Positions 47,364 to 58,801 of a stretch of DNA of 64,000 nt are shown one piece after another. Both the position numbers and the translations under genes were made by a program. The stretch's first letter is position 1; each line of letters starts with the position of its first letter. The DNA lies in contig NW_004624795.1 in assembly GCF_000247695.1 (NCBI RefSeq), forward strand, positions 5,472,686-5,536,685, given 5' to 3'. Source of the stretch: Heterocephalus glaber (lineage: Eukaryota > Chordata > Mammalia > Rodentia > Bathyergidae). The notes beneath the pieces are model-generated. The model ran no database searches and was not told the DNA's origin. It saw only the letters and a list, made by a program, of their open reading frames with translations.

Positions 47364-47540
47364 AGCCAGGGGTGGTGGCACACACCTGTATTCCCAGCAC
47401 TCTGGGAGGCTAAGGTAAAAGGATCACAAGTTCCAGCCTGGGGAACTTGGTGACTTAGCAAGACCCTGTCTCAAAATAAGAAAATTTAAAAAGGGCTAGG
47501 GATGTAGCCTAAGGTTCAATCTTGAGTAACACAAAATACA
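47364..47540 (+). mobile_element. B1-dID dimeric SINE
   Basis: aagccaggggtggtggcaca...ccctgtctcaaaataag then gggctagggatgtagcctaa. Splits an L1M tail. Confidence 0.88.
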
Positions 47541-47552
47541 TTTTCAAAAAAG

Positions 47553-47639
47553 AGCCGGGGATTTAGCTCAGTGGTTCCGCTGCCTGCCTCATAAGTGCAA
47601 GGTCCCGAGTTCAATCCCCAGTACCAAAAAAAAAAAAAA
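47553..47639 (+). mobile_element. tRNA-type SINE
   Basis: gccggggatttagctcagtg to gttcaatccccagtacc. Confidence 0.94.
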
Positions 47640-47714
47640 TTTCAAAAGATAATCTTTACATACTATATAATCCTATTCCTGTAACATTCTTCAAAAGACA
47701 AAACCATAGTAGTA

Positions 47715-47824
47715 TTGGGCCGGGGATTTAGCTCAGTGGTTTTGGTGCCTGCCTCGCAAGCGCAAGGTCCCAAGTTCGATCCCCAGTACCAAAAAACAAA
47801 CAAACAAACACAACAACAACAACA
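47715..47824 (+). mobile_element. tRNA-type SINE
   Basis: Flanked by exact aaaccatagtagta repeats (47701-47714, 47825-47838); CAAA/CAA tail. Confidence 0.95.
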
Positions 47825-47992
47825 AAACCATAGTAGTAGAAAACAGCTCAGGGGTGACAAGAGGAGGGGCGGGGGGGGGTGCGTGATGGGTGGGACGAAT
47901 TCTGAGGTGATGAAACCTTCCTGTGTCCTGATTGTGGTGGCTCAGGTCCTTGCCGGACCATTTATTTTTATTTTTAAATAATGTACACTAAA

Positions 47993-48092
47993 GGGGCAGG
48001 GATTTAGCTCAGTGGTTTGGTCGCCTGATGCGCAAGTGCAAGGACCTGAGTTCGATCCCCGGTACCCAAAAATAAATAAATAAATAAATAAT
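47993..48092 (+). mobile_element. tRNA-type SINE
   Basis: ggggcagggatttagctcag to gttcgatccccggtaccc plus (ATAA)n tail. Confidence 0.94.
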
Positions 48093-48128
48093 TTACTCAA
48101 TCTCTGGTTTCCTAAAGCCAGAAGTAAA

Positions 48129-48245
48129 GCTGGGAGTGGTGGTGCACATCTGCAATCTTAGCATTTGGGAGGCTGAGACAGGAGAAGCTCTGTGAGTTCA
48201 AGGCCAGCTTGGGGTATATAGTGAGCTCCTATCTCAAAAAAAAAA
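48129..48245 (+). mobile_element. B1 SINE
   Basis: gctgggagtggtggtgcaca to gctcctatctcaaaa. Confidence 0.9.
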
Positions 48246-48326
48246 GGTCAGAAATATTTATAGAATTTTAAGTCTTTAATTTTTCAGTCAGTAAAATAAC
48301 CTAATGACTTTTTTGGGGGAAGGTTA

Positions 48327-48396
48327 AAATAAGGGATCAAACTCAAGACCTTGTGCTTGTGAGGCAGGTAGGCACCACCGAGCCACATCCCCAGCT
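48327..48396 (-). mobile_element. tRNA-type SINE, degenerate
   Basis: gggatcaaactcaagacctt to gagccacatccccagct. Confidence 0.85.
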
Positions 48397-48431
48397 AAGA
48401 AATAATGACTCATCTTAAAAAGAACATATTC

Positions 48432-48523
48432 AGGGCCGGGGATGTGGTTCAGTGGTTTCACTGCCTGCTGTGCAAGCACAAGGACCTGAATTCGATCCCC
48501 AGTACCAAAACAAAAACAAAAAC
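48432..48523 (+). mobile_element. tRNA-type SINE (first of a same-site pair)
   Basis: gggccggggatgtggttcag to cgatccccagtacc plus CAAAAA tail; aaaagaacatattca (48417) before, aaaagaacacgttca (48524) after. Confidence 0.93.
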
Positions 48524-48538
48524 AAAAGAACACGTTCA

Positions 48539-48633
48539 AAGGGCCAGGAATGTAGTTCAGTGGTGCTGTGCCTGCCTAGCAAGCACAAGGTCCTCAGTTT
48601 GATCCCCTGTAACAACAACAACAACAAAAAGAT
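48539..48633 (+). mobile_element. tRNA-type SINE (second of a same-site pair)
   Basis: gggccaggaatgtagttcag to gtttgatcccctgtaac plus (AAC)n tail; third flank copy aaaagaacacattca at 48634. Confidence 0.92.
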
Positions 48634-48665
48634 AAAAGAACACATTCAACTTGGAAAATTAGCAT

Positions 48666-48718
48666 AACCTGTTTGTCTCAGTTTTTCTGTCAGTAAAGTG
48701 GGGATAATAAGAATTTCT
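48666..48718 (+). mobile_element. MIR core fragment
   Basis: ctcagtttttctgtcagtaaagtggggataata is the conserved MIR core, cut by a tRNA-type SINE at 48719. Confidence 0.6.
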
Positions 48719-48811
48719 TTCTTTCTTTTTTTATTTTGGTACCAGGGATGGAACTCTGGTCCTTGCGCTTGCGCAGCAGGCTGTGAAACCACTGAGCTAA
48801 ATCCCCAGCCC
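48719..48811 (-). mobile_element. tRNA-type SINE
   Basis: ggtaccagggatggaactct to aaatccccagccc; agaatttct flanks. Confidence 0.94.
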
Positions 48812-49436
48812 AGAATTTCTAATAAAAAAAATAAAAAAGAATTTCTAATACCTCACTGAGTGACGAGACAGTCCAATGGTAAAGGCTCTGTGGCATGTGC
48901 TAAATGTATGCACAGACACAAACTGAATGCGCAACCCGGGCGGAGAAAGAAGACGGCTCCAGCCCAGGAGCCCGGGCATCTGCCCTTTGGAGGCTGCACC
49001 CAGGGTCTGTGCCCTGCAGTCCGGCAGAGCTGTGTAGGAAACAGCCGAGCCCTTAGCCCGCCCAAAGGCTCACGGCACAGGCCCTGCCGTATTCTGCTGC
49101 TGCAGGGCGCCACACACAGGATCACAGGGTCACCGTGTTCAGAGTTTAGAACATCTCTTTTTACATATTCATTAGTCCTCAGTTCTCCTACACAGTGAAC
49201 AGCCATCTGCGTGCACTCACGTGTGTGTATGCATGTGCGTATCATTTAGAAGACCTCAGCTTTAAATGGAGGCAAATGGGATCCAACCCTAACCTTTTCC
49301 AGATTTTCAGGTTTTTAAAGGACAACTCCTCTATATGGAATAAGGTCATAAATATAATGATTTTATCACTCCCTTCCACACCCTTTACTGGAGTGAGCAA
49401 CTGTGTAGTGTCGACTTCAAAAAGATACTTTTCCTG

Positions 49437-49597
49437 CCAGGCATGGTGGCAGGGGTACATGTGTAACCCCTGCACTCAGGGGGCTCAGGCAAGAGAATCA
49501 CCAGGAGTTCAAAGTCAGCCTGGGCTACAGAGTGAGCTCATTCTAGCCTAAAATTACAGACTAAGACCCTGTCTCAAAAAACAAAACAAAATAAAAC
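49437..49597 (+). mobile_element. B1 SINE with internal duplication
   Basis: gccaggcatggtggcagggg to ccctgtctcaaaaaac. Confidence 0.9.
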
Positions 49598-49637
49598 TTT
49601 TCATTAAAGACTACATAGCACAGTGGTTTTTCAAACT

Positions 49638-49801
49638 GCCTGCCCCATGGTGGCACAAGCCTGTATCCCAGCACTCAGGAGGCTGAGGCAGGAGGATCAC
49701 TGCAAGTCTGAGGCCAGCCTGGGCCACAGTGAACTCAAGGCCAGTATGAACTACACAGTGAGACCCTGTCTCAAAAAAAAACACAAAAAACCCAAAAAAC
49801 C
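49638..49801 (+). mobile_element. B1 SINE with internal duplication
   Basis: ctgaggccagcctgggccac then ctcaaggccagtatgaacta. Confidence 0.92.
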
Positions 49802-51256
49802 GAATTGCCTGCTCCAATCCAATTTTTCTAAATGAAACAGAACTGACTAAGAACTAACAGCACCTGACAGACTGTAAGGTAAGCGCTGTGAGAGTGGGTG
49901 TGCATGTCAGCGAGCCCCTGTGGTGGGCACTGCTTCTCCCTGGGGACCAGGGCTCAGACACCTGAGAAGCACCGCTGGTTGGAAGCGATGCACAGCAGTC
50001 CTGGTCTGCAGCCATTCATGCTGCTGCACTGGACCTGTCTCTCAGAACTCGGTGCCCTGCTGCAGAGACGAGAGTCACCTGCAGGAAATTTAAAGTTAGC
50101 TTCCCACGCCAGGTGACAAAGGACCGAGCCGAGGCTGGAAGGCAGGACAAGCCATCTTCTGGATGCTTAGTGCAACATGATGAGCTGGCAAAGGTGCCCT
50201 GTGCTTTTTTCTTTACCACAACCTGATGGGAGGGAATTCACCACTGAAAAGTGAGTAGATCATTCCTTGTCTGCTATGCGTGTCATTTCTAACATTTAAT
50301 TTTAATATTTTATCACTTGGCAATATTTTTAATTTACTATATAATATAAGATTTAGACTTTTTAAATTTAAAAAGAAAAACAATTTTTAAAAGAAATACA
50401 TTTTATGTCCAAAAACCATTTTTTTTTAGTACAAAACAAGATCCACACTAGGATCACAAGATTTATGTGCTTTCTAAAAAATCAAGCCTTTGCTGTGTAA
50501 TACACAAAAAGACTGTTTTTGAATGACCTTTTAGATAAAAGCTCTACTCCAAGATAATTTGGCTTTGCCCACTCACAAAGTATAAATAGGCTATTTTTAA
50601 ATTGGGATAATTTGTCCACTAAAACACATACGTTCTAAAGTTTCATATTTAAAACTCTTATTATTATTTAAGAAATCACCACACCTATTTCTTCCACAAA
50701 CTAGATAAGCTCACCGCATGTTCTCCACCTAATGCACCCGCTGGCAGCAGCGGCTCAGTCACCAGGGGCTCTGCCGCAGGGTTTCCCAGCCTGGGCACCG
50801 TAGACTGGAGAGACGGGATCACTCCTGGGAGGCAGGGGCCCTGTGGACCTGGGACACTTGGCTGTCAGATGCCAGAGCACATTCCTGCCCCTGGGCCTGA
50901 CAACCAAAAGACCTCTCCAGACATGGCCAGTGTCCCCCAAGGCAAAGGCACCTGTGGCTGGGAAGCTCTGCTTCAGACAGACACTTTAATTACTATGTCC
51001 AGATTTGGGCAAGGCGGGGCAGTGTTGCTGCACCTGAAAGAAAACACTTATTCCAATGCACCTTTCCATAGGAACAGGGGTGACTCCGCAGTTGTTAAAG
51101 CACACAGCTACATACAATCACATTCCACTGTATTTGGCTGACAGCCCTACTAAATCCTAAAATATTCAAAGTTAACAATATTTTAAGTTTTTCATGTTGC
51201 TATTTGTTTAGAACCTTGGAGTTCCAAAAAATATTCAACTATATGGCAGGTTTCGT
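49802..51256. other. Intron 1 stretch without recognised features
   Basis: No clear SINE or coding signal; AT-rich from about 50.27 to 50.70 kb. Confidence 0.5.
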
Positions 51257-51343
51257 TTTTGTTTTTTTCTGGTACTGGGGATCAAACTCAGGACCTTGAG
51301 CTTGTGAGGCAGGCACGGCACCACTGAGCTAAATCCCTGGCCG
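51257..51343 (-). mobile_element. tRNA-type SINE
   Basis: ggtactggggatcaaactca to aaatccctggcc; atatggca flanks. Confidence 0.93.
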
Positions 51344-51468
51344 AATATATGGCAATTTAAAAAAATTATATAAAATATTTTAATTACCAATGCAGGATTA
51401 TGATTTCAATATTATAAATTGAGACAATAAAAGAAATATTTAGCAATGCGAAAAGGCATTTTTCAGGG

Positions 51469-51550
51469 GTTTTTTTTGGTACAGGGATCGAACTTGGGAA
51501 CTTGCGCTTGCGAGGCAGGCGGGGGAACCACTGAGCTAAAGCCCCAGCCC
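51469..51550 (-). mobile_element. tRNA-type SINE
   Basis: ggtacagggatcgaacttgg to aaagccccagccc. Confidence 0.93.
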
Positions 51551-51556
51551 TCAGGT

Positions 51557-51699
51557 TTTGGTTTTTGTTTTTGTTTTTTTTGAGCTGAGGTCTTGCTATG
51601 CTACCCAGGCTAGTTTCAAAACTTTTGGGTTCAAGGGACCCTCTTGTCTCAGCCTACTTAGTAGCTGGGACTACAGGCATGCATCACCATACCCAGCTC
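51557..51699 (-). mobile_element. B1/7SL-type SINE, old
   Basis: gaggtcttgctatgctaccc, agtagctgggactacaggca: closer to an ancestral 7SL monomer than to the younger B1 copies. Confidence 0.82.
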
Positions 51700-51901
51700 A
51701 GGTGCTGTAATATTTTAAAGATATTTTCCATTATATTAACCCCTCTTTATTTAAGGATAAAAGAATATAAGTTTGCTCTTAGGTTGACTTGGGAATTCTC
51801 AATATTGAGGCTAAGGCATTTAGAATATATGCAAAAGTAGTCTGAAATTATTTTGTACCATAATATTTCAATACTTAATTTAAAACAGGACATTAGAAGT
51901 G

Positions 51902-52048
51902 TACATTCCTGTTAATACTAGCTATTTGGAAGGGTAAGTTAGGAGAACTGCAAGTCCCTGTCTCAAAAAAAATTTAAAAAGGGTTGAGGATGTAGCTCAG
52001 TGGTAGAGTACCCTTGGGTTTGATTCTCAATACCACACCACCAAAAAA
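51902..52048 (+). mobile_element. B1-dID dimeric SINE, internally deleted
   Basis: ttcctgttaatactagctat...ccctgtctcaaaaaaa then gggttgaggatgtagctcag. Confidence 0.82.
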
Positions 52049-52120
52049 AAAAACATTACAATTTTCCTATGGATCAGTTAAAGGATGGATACATTTTAAA
52101 TTTAAAGATTTAATAAGAGA

Positions 52121-52277
52121 CTGGGCATTGTGGCACATGCCTATAATCCCAGCACTTGGGAGGCTAAGGCAGGAGGACCACCTTGAGTCCAAGGCCAGAC
52201 GGGGCTACATAGTGAGTTCAAGACCAGCCTGGATTACACAGCGAAACCCTGTCTCAAAAAACCAAATAATAAAAACA
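52121..52277 (+). mobile_element. B1 SINE with internal duplication
   Basis: gactgggcattgtggcacat; two ggccagac/gaccagcc units; ccctgtctcaaaaaacc. Confidence 0.92.
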
Positions 52278-52496
52278 AAGACTTAATAAGTATACATTCA
52301 GTCAGTCAAAACTGTAAGTGTAAACTTATTCTGGATCATGTGATTTCGGCAGACACGAGCAAAAGTACCGATTAAATATCAATCAAAGAGATTATGAAAG
52401 AGAGGACAGTTCTAGGGAAAATAACAAAGCACAAGTTCCAAATGGATTAGCTAGCAAAGAGCAATGAGAAAGTAGAGTTTAAAAGAATCTACCTCA

Positions 52497-52605
52497 GGGC
52501 CGGGGATTTAGCCCAGTGGTTCTGCCACCTGCCGCGCAAGCAGAAGGATCCGACTTCAATCCCCGGTACCAAATAAGTAAATAAATAATAAAAATAAGAA
52601 GAATT
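52497..52605 (+). mobile_element. tRNA-type SINE
   Basis: gggccggggatttagcccag to cttcaatccccggtacc plus AT tail; agaatYtacctca flanks. Confidence 0.93.
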
Positions 52606-52947
52606 TTTTTTTAAAAAAAGAATTTACCTCAAAATCTAGTCAATATAATCAGATAGCTAAATTTGAAAAAGATAAAGTCAGCCAAAAAAACTAATATGCC
52701 AAAGAAATTTGTACCATTTTACTAAAGCACTGCTAATAAATAGCATATTTTAATCATAACATTCTGATGCAGAAATACCTGCTTCTAAGATTATTTGTAG
52801 AGATTACAGAAAGCTTATCTCAAATTTGTTTCAGTTGTAGGTCCCTTTGTCACAAATTGAGTTTTAGGCTTTCCATGGGTATGTTTACATACAGTATATC
52901 TCTTAGTGTGACAATTTAAGTTTCTTTACCTAAAGGTAATTCTCTGA

Positions 52948-52976
52948 TCCTTCTCAGCCTTTTGGCTATCAAGTGT
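52948..52976 (+). pseudogene. RNU2: U2 snRNA 5'-end retro-fragment (29 nt)
   Basis: The sequence matches the first ~33 nt of U2 snRNA (cttctc.gccttttggcta..tcaagtgt) with a missing G, one G-to-A change and a 3-base deletion. It is flanked by a perfect 13-bp direct repeat (52935-52947 and 52977-52989, ggtaattctctga). There is no A-tail. This fits a severely 3'-truncated, tailless L1-mediated retropseudogene. Confidence 0.85.
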
Positions 52977-53400
52977 GGTAATTCTCTGAAAACATTGTTG
53001 CTTCATTGTATTATGGTGTATGCAAATTCCTGGGCCCATCCTATCTTGCTGTTTGGCAGAAAGTTAATTTGCACATTAAATGCTTGGATCATTTCATCAA
53101 AAAAAAAAAAAAAGTAAGTGTAAAAAGAATATACAGAGAACACAGCAGCATTATTTGCCATAGCCCCAAGACAGAAATAACTCAAATTTCCATCAATGAC
53201 AGAGTGGACAGATAAATGCTAACACAGGATACAATGGACTTTTACCAGGTTTACAGCAAACTAAAAATACTGGTTGTTTATATGTGAGACAAATTATCAC
53301 TACACTCAACAACGTGGATGCAGCTCCTAAACACAGCACAGAGCTAATGAAGGCAGACACAAACAAGTGCCCACTGCATTCTGCTTACAGGAAGTTCCAG

Positions 53401-53492
53401 GAGGCCGGGGATGTAGTTCAGTGGCAGAGCACAAGGTGAGGCCCTGGATTCAATCCCCAGCACCACAAAACAAACAAAAACCAAAAAACAAG
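53401..53492 (+). mobile_element. ID element
   Basis: ggccggggatgtagttcagt, ggcagagcacaaggtgaggc, attcaatccccagcacc; aagttcca flanks. Confidence 0.88.
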
Positions 53493-53617
53493 AGAAGTTC
53501 CAAAAACAATGCAGAACTACTCTATGGTGATAGAACTCAAGACAGTGAAGACCTTCAGGACAGCAGTAACTGGAAAAGGACACGAAGGTTCTGGGACTTC
53601 AATATCCTGTTTCTCAG

Positions 53618-53734
53618 CTAGGCAGAGTGGAACATGCCCACAGCACCAGCCACTGGGGAGGCTGAGGCAGGAAGATCAATGGAGCCCAGGAATTCGAGAC
53701 CAGCCTGGGTAATATACTGAGATTTCAAAAAAAG
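53618..53734 (+). mobile_element. B1/7SL-type SINE, old
   Basis: gctaggcagagtggaacatg, gcccaggaattcgagaccag, aatatactgagatttc. Confidence 0.8.
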
Positions 53735-53995
53735 TCTTTTTTTGTTGTTGTTGTTAAATTATTTTACTGGTACATTTTAGGTATACAACATAATTACCTT
53801 TCTCATTGGGAATTGTACCTTTACATAATGCATCTTGGTTCTTATTTTTAAAAATCTGTCTTATTCTAGGTGCTGAGTACCGAGATAATTCACACAACTG
53901 ATTACATGGAAAAAATTCACTGATGCATACACCATGATTTTTCTACTTTTCTATGTGTACTTTGATAAAAATTTTACTTTGAAAACAAGTATACT

Positions 53996-54153
53996 GTTGG
54001 GCATGGTACCACACACCTGTAATTCCAGCACTCAGGAGGCTGAGGCAGAAGGATCACTGTGAGTTCGAGGCCACCCTGGGCTACACAATAAGTTCAAGGC
54101 CAGCCTGGAACACATAGAGAGACCTTGTCTCAAACACCAAAAGAAAGAAAGCA
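53996..54153 (+). mobile_element. B1 SINE with internal duplication
   Basis: gttgggcatggtaccacaca; gaggccaccctgggctacac then caaggccagcctggaacaca. Confidence 0.93.
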
Positions 54154-54558
54154 AACAAGTACACAGTGAGGCATGTGCCTCCAACCAGGTTCCCTTCTCC
54201 TGATTTAATTTCCAAGGGAGACCACAGTATTAGATTTTCAAAGAAACAAATGAGCACCTTACAGTTTCATGGTACACTGTATAGGAAAATGGTCAAATAT
54301 ATCTATTTTCCAATAATACAAATAGTGTCATACTCTGCACACTGTTCTATACTTTTAAAATAAATGGTCTAATTTGGAGATTTTTCCATAGCAATATAGA
54401 GAACTCCCGTTATCTTGTAGCTCTGTCGTATTTATTCTATTGTACAAACATACACTAAGTTACTTAATTTTACACTGATAGACTTTAAAGTTGTTTCTCT
54501 ACTTTTGCTGAGTTCATTTTAATTTAAATGACTTTTAGTGCTACAAATAGAATTGTGA

Positions 54559-54642
54559 AGGGCCGGGGTTGTAGAATGCTTGCCTAGAATGTACAAGGTC
54601 CTGGGTTTGATCCCAAGCACTGAAGGAGGAAAAAAAAAGAAA
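54559..54642 (+). mobile_element. ID element, internally deleted
   Basis: gggccggggttgtagaatgc to gggtttgatcccaagcac. Confidence 0.82.
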
Positions 54643-55077
54643 AATGAGGGGCTCTTTACAATGAAGACCTTTCAGACAAGATAAGGTCAAACTGCAGTTC
54701 TAACAATGTACAATACAGGAAAATGCCCTTGCTGTTCTGGTCAATTGTAAGAGCCACACACACAGATTTATCCAATGGACAGCACATACAATCTCCCTTC
54801 CAACAACAACAGCAACAACCCAGTTTACCATGTTTCAATGTTCAAAGCCATTGATACTAAAGCTATTAAAATGATACACTCAAAAAGGGTGAAAAACATT
54901 CAAAAGAGCCTAGCTATAAGCTTTCCCATTTTGTAGGTCACATATCATAAGTAAAAAAAAAGTTATAGTCCATTGAATCCCAAAGAATCTAAATTCTAAA
55001 GTTGAAAAGTATACATGTTAAAAATTATATTTTTCACTAGCATTAAAGACCAAATATCACCCGACATTGTATCTTTG

Positions 55078-55234
55078 TTGTTTTGTTTTGTTTTTTGAAA
55101 GAGGGTGTCACTATGTATTTTAGGCTGGTCTTGAAATCACTATGTGGCCTAGTCTGGCCTCAAACTCATGACGGTTCTCCTGCCTCAGCCTCCCAAGTGC
55201 TGGGATTACATGTGCACGCCACAACACCCAGCTG
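55078..55234 (-). mobile_element. B1 SINE with internal duplication
   Basis: aaagagggtgtcactatgta to cacaacacccagct. Confidence 0.9.
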
Positions 55235-58111
55235 TATATCTTTGTTTGACTCCCAGATGCCATATGCACAGTAAAGATCAAGAAACAAGTGTATGGAGCC
55301 ATCATTCTTTTCCATTTCTCTTCTATCCCAACAGTACCTTCTCACTACACTCATCAGTTTATCAAGAAACTGACAAAAGCAACCAGCCATCTGCTAGGCC
55401 ATTAACTTTTATGAAACAAGAAAGAAAAAAAAAAGTTAAAAGAGCTCTCCCAAAGAAAAAGTTTCCTCAGCAAAACGTGTTATAATTAAAGGGAAAATAA
55501 TGTAATTCAATCACCTGAATTTTGCTTAGCCATTCTGGGCTTGCATGGTGCTAGTGCAGTTATTATACACTGTGGTGGCCAAGATTAAGTTTTCAAGTGT
55601 ACTGCAAAATCTAAAGTGAGTTAAAGACTATTATTTGCCAATCCCTCTTTATCAGCAATCCAACACTAGTGACTAGACCACTGATAGACAAGCCCCTAGG
55701 TAGCTCAGTAATAAAATAAAATAAGGATTAGCACATTCCCTTGAGGTAAACTCTAATGTATTTCTAATGTGTCCGCCTTATCTGTAAAGTCTCTAGGTAA
55801 CTCATATAGGCTCACAGACTTGTCACAGGGCTTTCCTGCAAAAACAACAATTTAAATGTATAGCAACCAAAGAAATTCTATTTTAAAAGTTGTATGTACC
55901 TGGCCTTAATTGAATCTACTTTTCAAAGTAATGTCGTAAACCATATTTTAAAAAGGAAAAGACATGTTTTCATAGAACTGCCTTTTTGGCTAAAAACAAG
56001 GCCACACAAGCAATCTGTGGGCCCAAAGCACAGTGGATAAAGCTTCACAGGTAAAAGGATCTTACCTTTCTTTCCTTCCCCACCAATGCAAAAATGCACA
56101 AGGCACTCAAATCTATAGTCCTAATAATCTATAATCAAAATCTCAGAAGAGCAATAGAAATTCTATAAGAAAAAATGTTCATAAGAATTTTAAAATCAAA
56201 CATAACTGCTACATAAACAAACAGATTAACTAAAATAAGCAAGCAACTGATGTCTCCACTGTTTCCACCAAGAACTTTATGGCTTGTATTAACCATGAAA
56301 ATTTACACAAGGCTTTGCATGTGATTCAACTCTGGACACAGAACTCATTGAAACACGTTAATGTCCTAAAACACCCCTTTCTCCCACCACATAAGCTCTG
56401 AATAAGATTAAAACAAGCACAGCCTGTGAACATTGTAGAATTTGGAGCTAGGTTTTGTCTTATTATTAAGTTCAACCAGCCATGGAGTAACTAACAAATA
56501 TGAATCCCAATAAGCACCTGCCCCATAGGACTTAGGTAGGTCTCAGTCAAATATTTGCCTTTTTCCATCCCAAATCTGTGCAAATGAAAGAATGCCAGAT
56601 CACAGCGCCAGACCTCTCAAGTTTGTCATAAGCCAAAATGATCTGTACTTTCACTCTGACATGTCCTGTATCCCACCATTTATGACTTCGCAATATGAAT
56701 GTGTATAGGAACTGGGCCAGGAGCATGCATTATTATCTCTAATCCATATAACAAATCTCACTCTGCTGATGAGGAAACTGAAGCTGGAGGGGTCAAAGCA
56801 ACTTGTCCAATGCCAAAAAGCCAATAAATGGAGGAGCTAGAATTTAAGCCTAGTTTTTTCTGGCTCCAAAGAATCATCTCCCATGAGCTAAAGTCACTAA
56901 CCACAACAGCAGTTTGCCTCTATCAAAGTCAATTCACATTGTAATTGCCTGAAATGCCAACAACAGCTGAGAAAACCATCATACCCCCAACAGCAACACA
57001 AGACCTGCAACTGCCAGTGAGGAGATGCAGGTACCACCCACCTCCAAAGGCGATGGTTCCAAATACAAAACAATCCACTTTTTTTTTTTTTCCTTTTGCT
57101 AGTTCTCATCTGACTTTTTAGAACAAGGGAAATGAAACTCAACAGTATAATCACATTTTCAGTAAAATTATTTAAAACCCTTGAGAAAAGGGTGACTTTT
57201 TAAACAGTTCACATTATATTGTATTTCTTCCATAGGCTTCAGATTTGAAAATAAAATCACATCAGCAGCACTACTAATCAACTCCCCCCAACCCCAATGC
57301 AGACTTGAGTCTTTTCTTACTATACTACAGGCTTACTTCCCGTACTCGGAGCAGAAATGGAAGCAGCTCTGAGCACTAGGAACCAGAGCTCCACACCGCA
57401 GCTGCAGGGAGTAGGTGCCGCTTCCCCTGAGCAGGAGCCAGGTCTGAAACCTCCTCAGGGAAGGGTGGCTGGAGAGGGATGGAAGAAAATGGAGCAAGCT
57501 GTTCTATTAATGAGGGTGCACTGCTGGCACCACTACTCCTTGGGTGGCTCACTCATATGCAAGTATTCCCCAGCTTCCAAGCTCTGAAGCTGGGGGTGGG
57601 GGAATGCTGCTCTCACAGCCTTGTGTGTTATGTGATCAGCTGCCCCAAGGTGTGTGGGTATTTAACTAGGTTTGTGACCTGGTGCAGAGAGGTTCTGCAA
57701 AAACCAAGAAGCACACCATCCCGAGATTTTAATGCTTTGGCCTTAATACTACAAGGACAAAGAAAAGTAACATATTTGCAACTTTTAAATGGTTTGGGTT
57801 TAGGACAGGCGAATAATTTCCAATAGTAAAACTTCAGGTGTGACATGAACAAAAAAATATAACCTGTAATATAAGCCACTTCAAGCTTATTATTGGGTAA
57901 TAAAGATGTGATATATGCAACCTCAGCATGCTTTAAAATTTCATAGGTATACTGCATAATTATTAAAATAAGTACTCTTCTGCAGATGTGTGGAACAAGT
58001 TCTATGCAAGATTTCAAGCCTCCTTTGCCTTCCAAAATGCTAGTTAAGACCATGAATTCCTTAGCTCTCAGAACCCCATAAAATGCAAACAAGTGAAGGC
58101 CTCAATGGATT
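55235..58111. other. Intron 1 stretch with only a MIR
   Basis: 2.9 kb with no young SINE; only the MIR at about 56.72 kb recognised. Confidence 0.55.
56715..56870 (+). mobile_element. MIR SINE remnant
   Basis: Landmarks: gatgaggaaactgaagctgg, caacttgtccaatgccaaa, atggaggagctagaatttaa. Confidence 0.75.
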
Positions 58112-58193
58112 TCTTTTTTTGGTACCGGGAATCGAACTCGGGTCCTTGTGCTTGTGAGGCAGGCAGCGGAAGCACTGAGCTAAATCCCCAGCC
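58112..58193 (-). mobile_element. tRNA-type SINE
   Basis: ggtaccgggaatcgaactcg to aaatccccagcc. Confidence 0.93.
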
Positions 58194-58480
58194 TGGATTC
58201 TTTAAATGAAAAATACTGTACAAACTGTAAGCTCCTAGAGAGCTCGGCTGTGTTTATTTAATAACTGCCCAATCACAACACTATCACAAGTTGGAATGTC
58301 TCTTGAAACATCATCAAAAAACAAAAGCTGAGGGCAGAGTGAATAAAAATAACTGACATTTATCATCTGCTTATTGACAGAATGGTGCAAAGTTCATCCC
58401 TATTTCTAGATTCTAAATGTGGAGACCAGATTCTCTAAGTACAATAAAAATCCAAATATTTCAATATGGACGATTTTCTC

Positions 58481-58575
58481 TTTTTTGTTTTGTTTCGTTT
58501 TTTGGTATGCAGATCGAACTCAAGACCTTGTGCTTGTGAGGCAGGTGTGGCACCACTGAGCTAAATCCCTGGCCC
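58481..58575 (-). mobile_element. tRNA-type SINE joined to a B1
   Basis: ggtatgcagatcgaactcaa to aaatccctggccc; the B1 at 58576 follows directly. Confidence 0.9.
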
Positions 58576-58698
58576 TGTTTTGTTGTTTTTCAGACAGGGT
58601 CTCAGTTTGTAGTTCAGGCTGGCCTCGAACTCCCAGTGACCCTCCTGCCTCAGCCTCCCGAGTGCCGGGATTACAGTCACGCACCACCACACCTGGCT
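58576..58698 (-). mobile_element. B1 SINE joined to a tRNA-type SINE
   Basis: ttcagacagggtctcagttt to caccacacctggct; the pair shares caatatggaYgatttt flanks (58462, 58699). Confidence 0.92.
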
Positions 58699-58728
58699 CA
58701 ATATGGATGATTTTGAGGACACCATCAC

Positions 58729-58779
58729 CTTGTGCTTTTGAGGCAGGTGGTGGAACCACTGAGCTAAATCCCCGGCCCC
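58729..58779 (-). mobile_element. tRNA-type SINE, 3'-truncated
   Basis: ccttgtgcttttgaggcagg to aaatccccggcccc; lacks the tail half. Confidence 0.88.
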
Positions 58780-58801
58780 AAAGACACCATCACTTTTCAG
58801 T

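Larger units (their letters stand above)
47120..47970 (+). mobile_element. Ancient L1 (L1M-type) 3' end, split by SINEs
   Basis: Similarity to the old L1 tail before 47364 (aatggaatattact, gagtgaaagaagacagac) resumes at 47640-47714 and 47840-47950 (cattcttcaaaagacaaaac, ttcctgtgtcctgattgtgg). A B1-dID and two tRNA-type SINEs are inserted. Confidence 0.78.
53125..53995 (+). mobile_element. Ancient L1 (L1M-type) 3' end, split by an ID and a B1
   Basis: Begins with agcagcattatttgccatagcc and catcaatgacagagtggacag; ends with tgctgagtaccgagataattcacac and ctttgataaaaatttt, all L1M 3' UTR landmarks. Interrupted at about 53401 and 53618. Confidence 0.78.
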
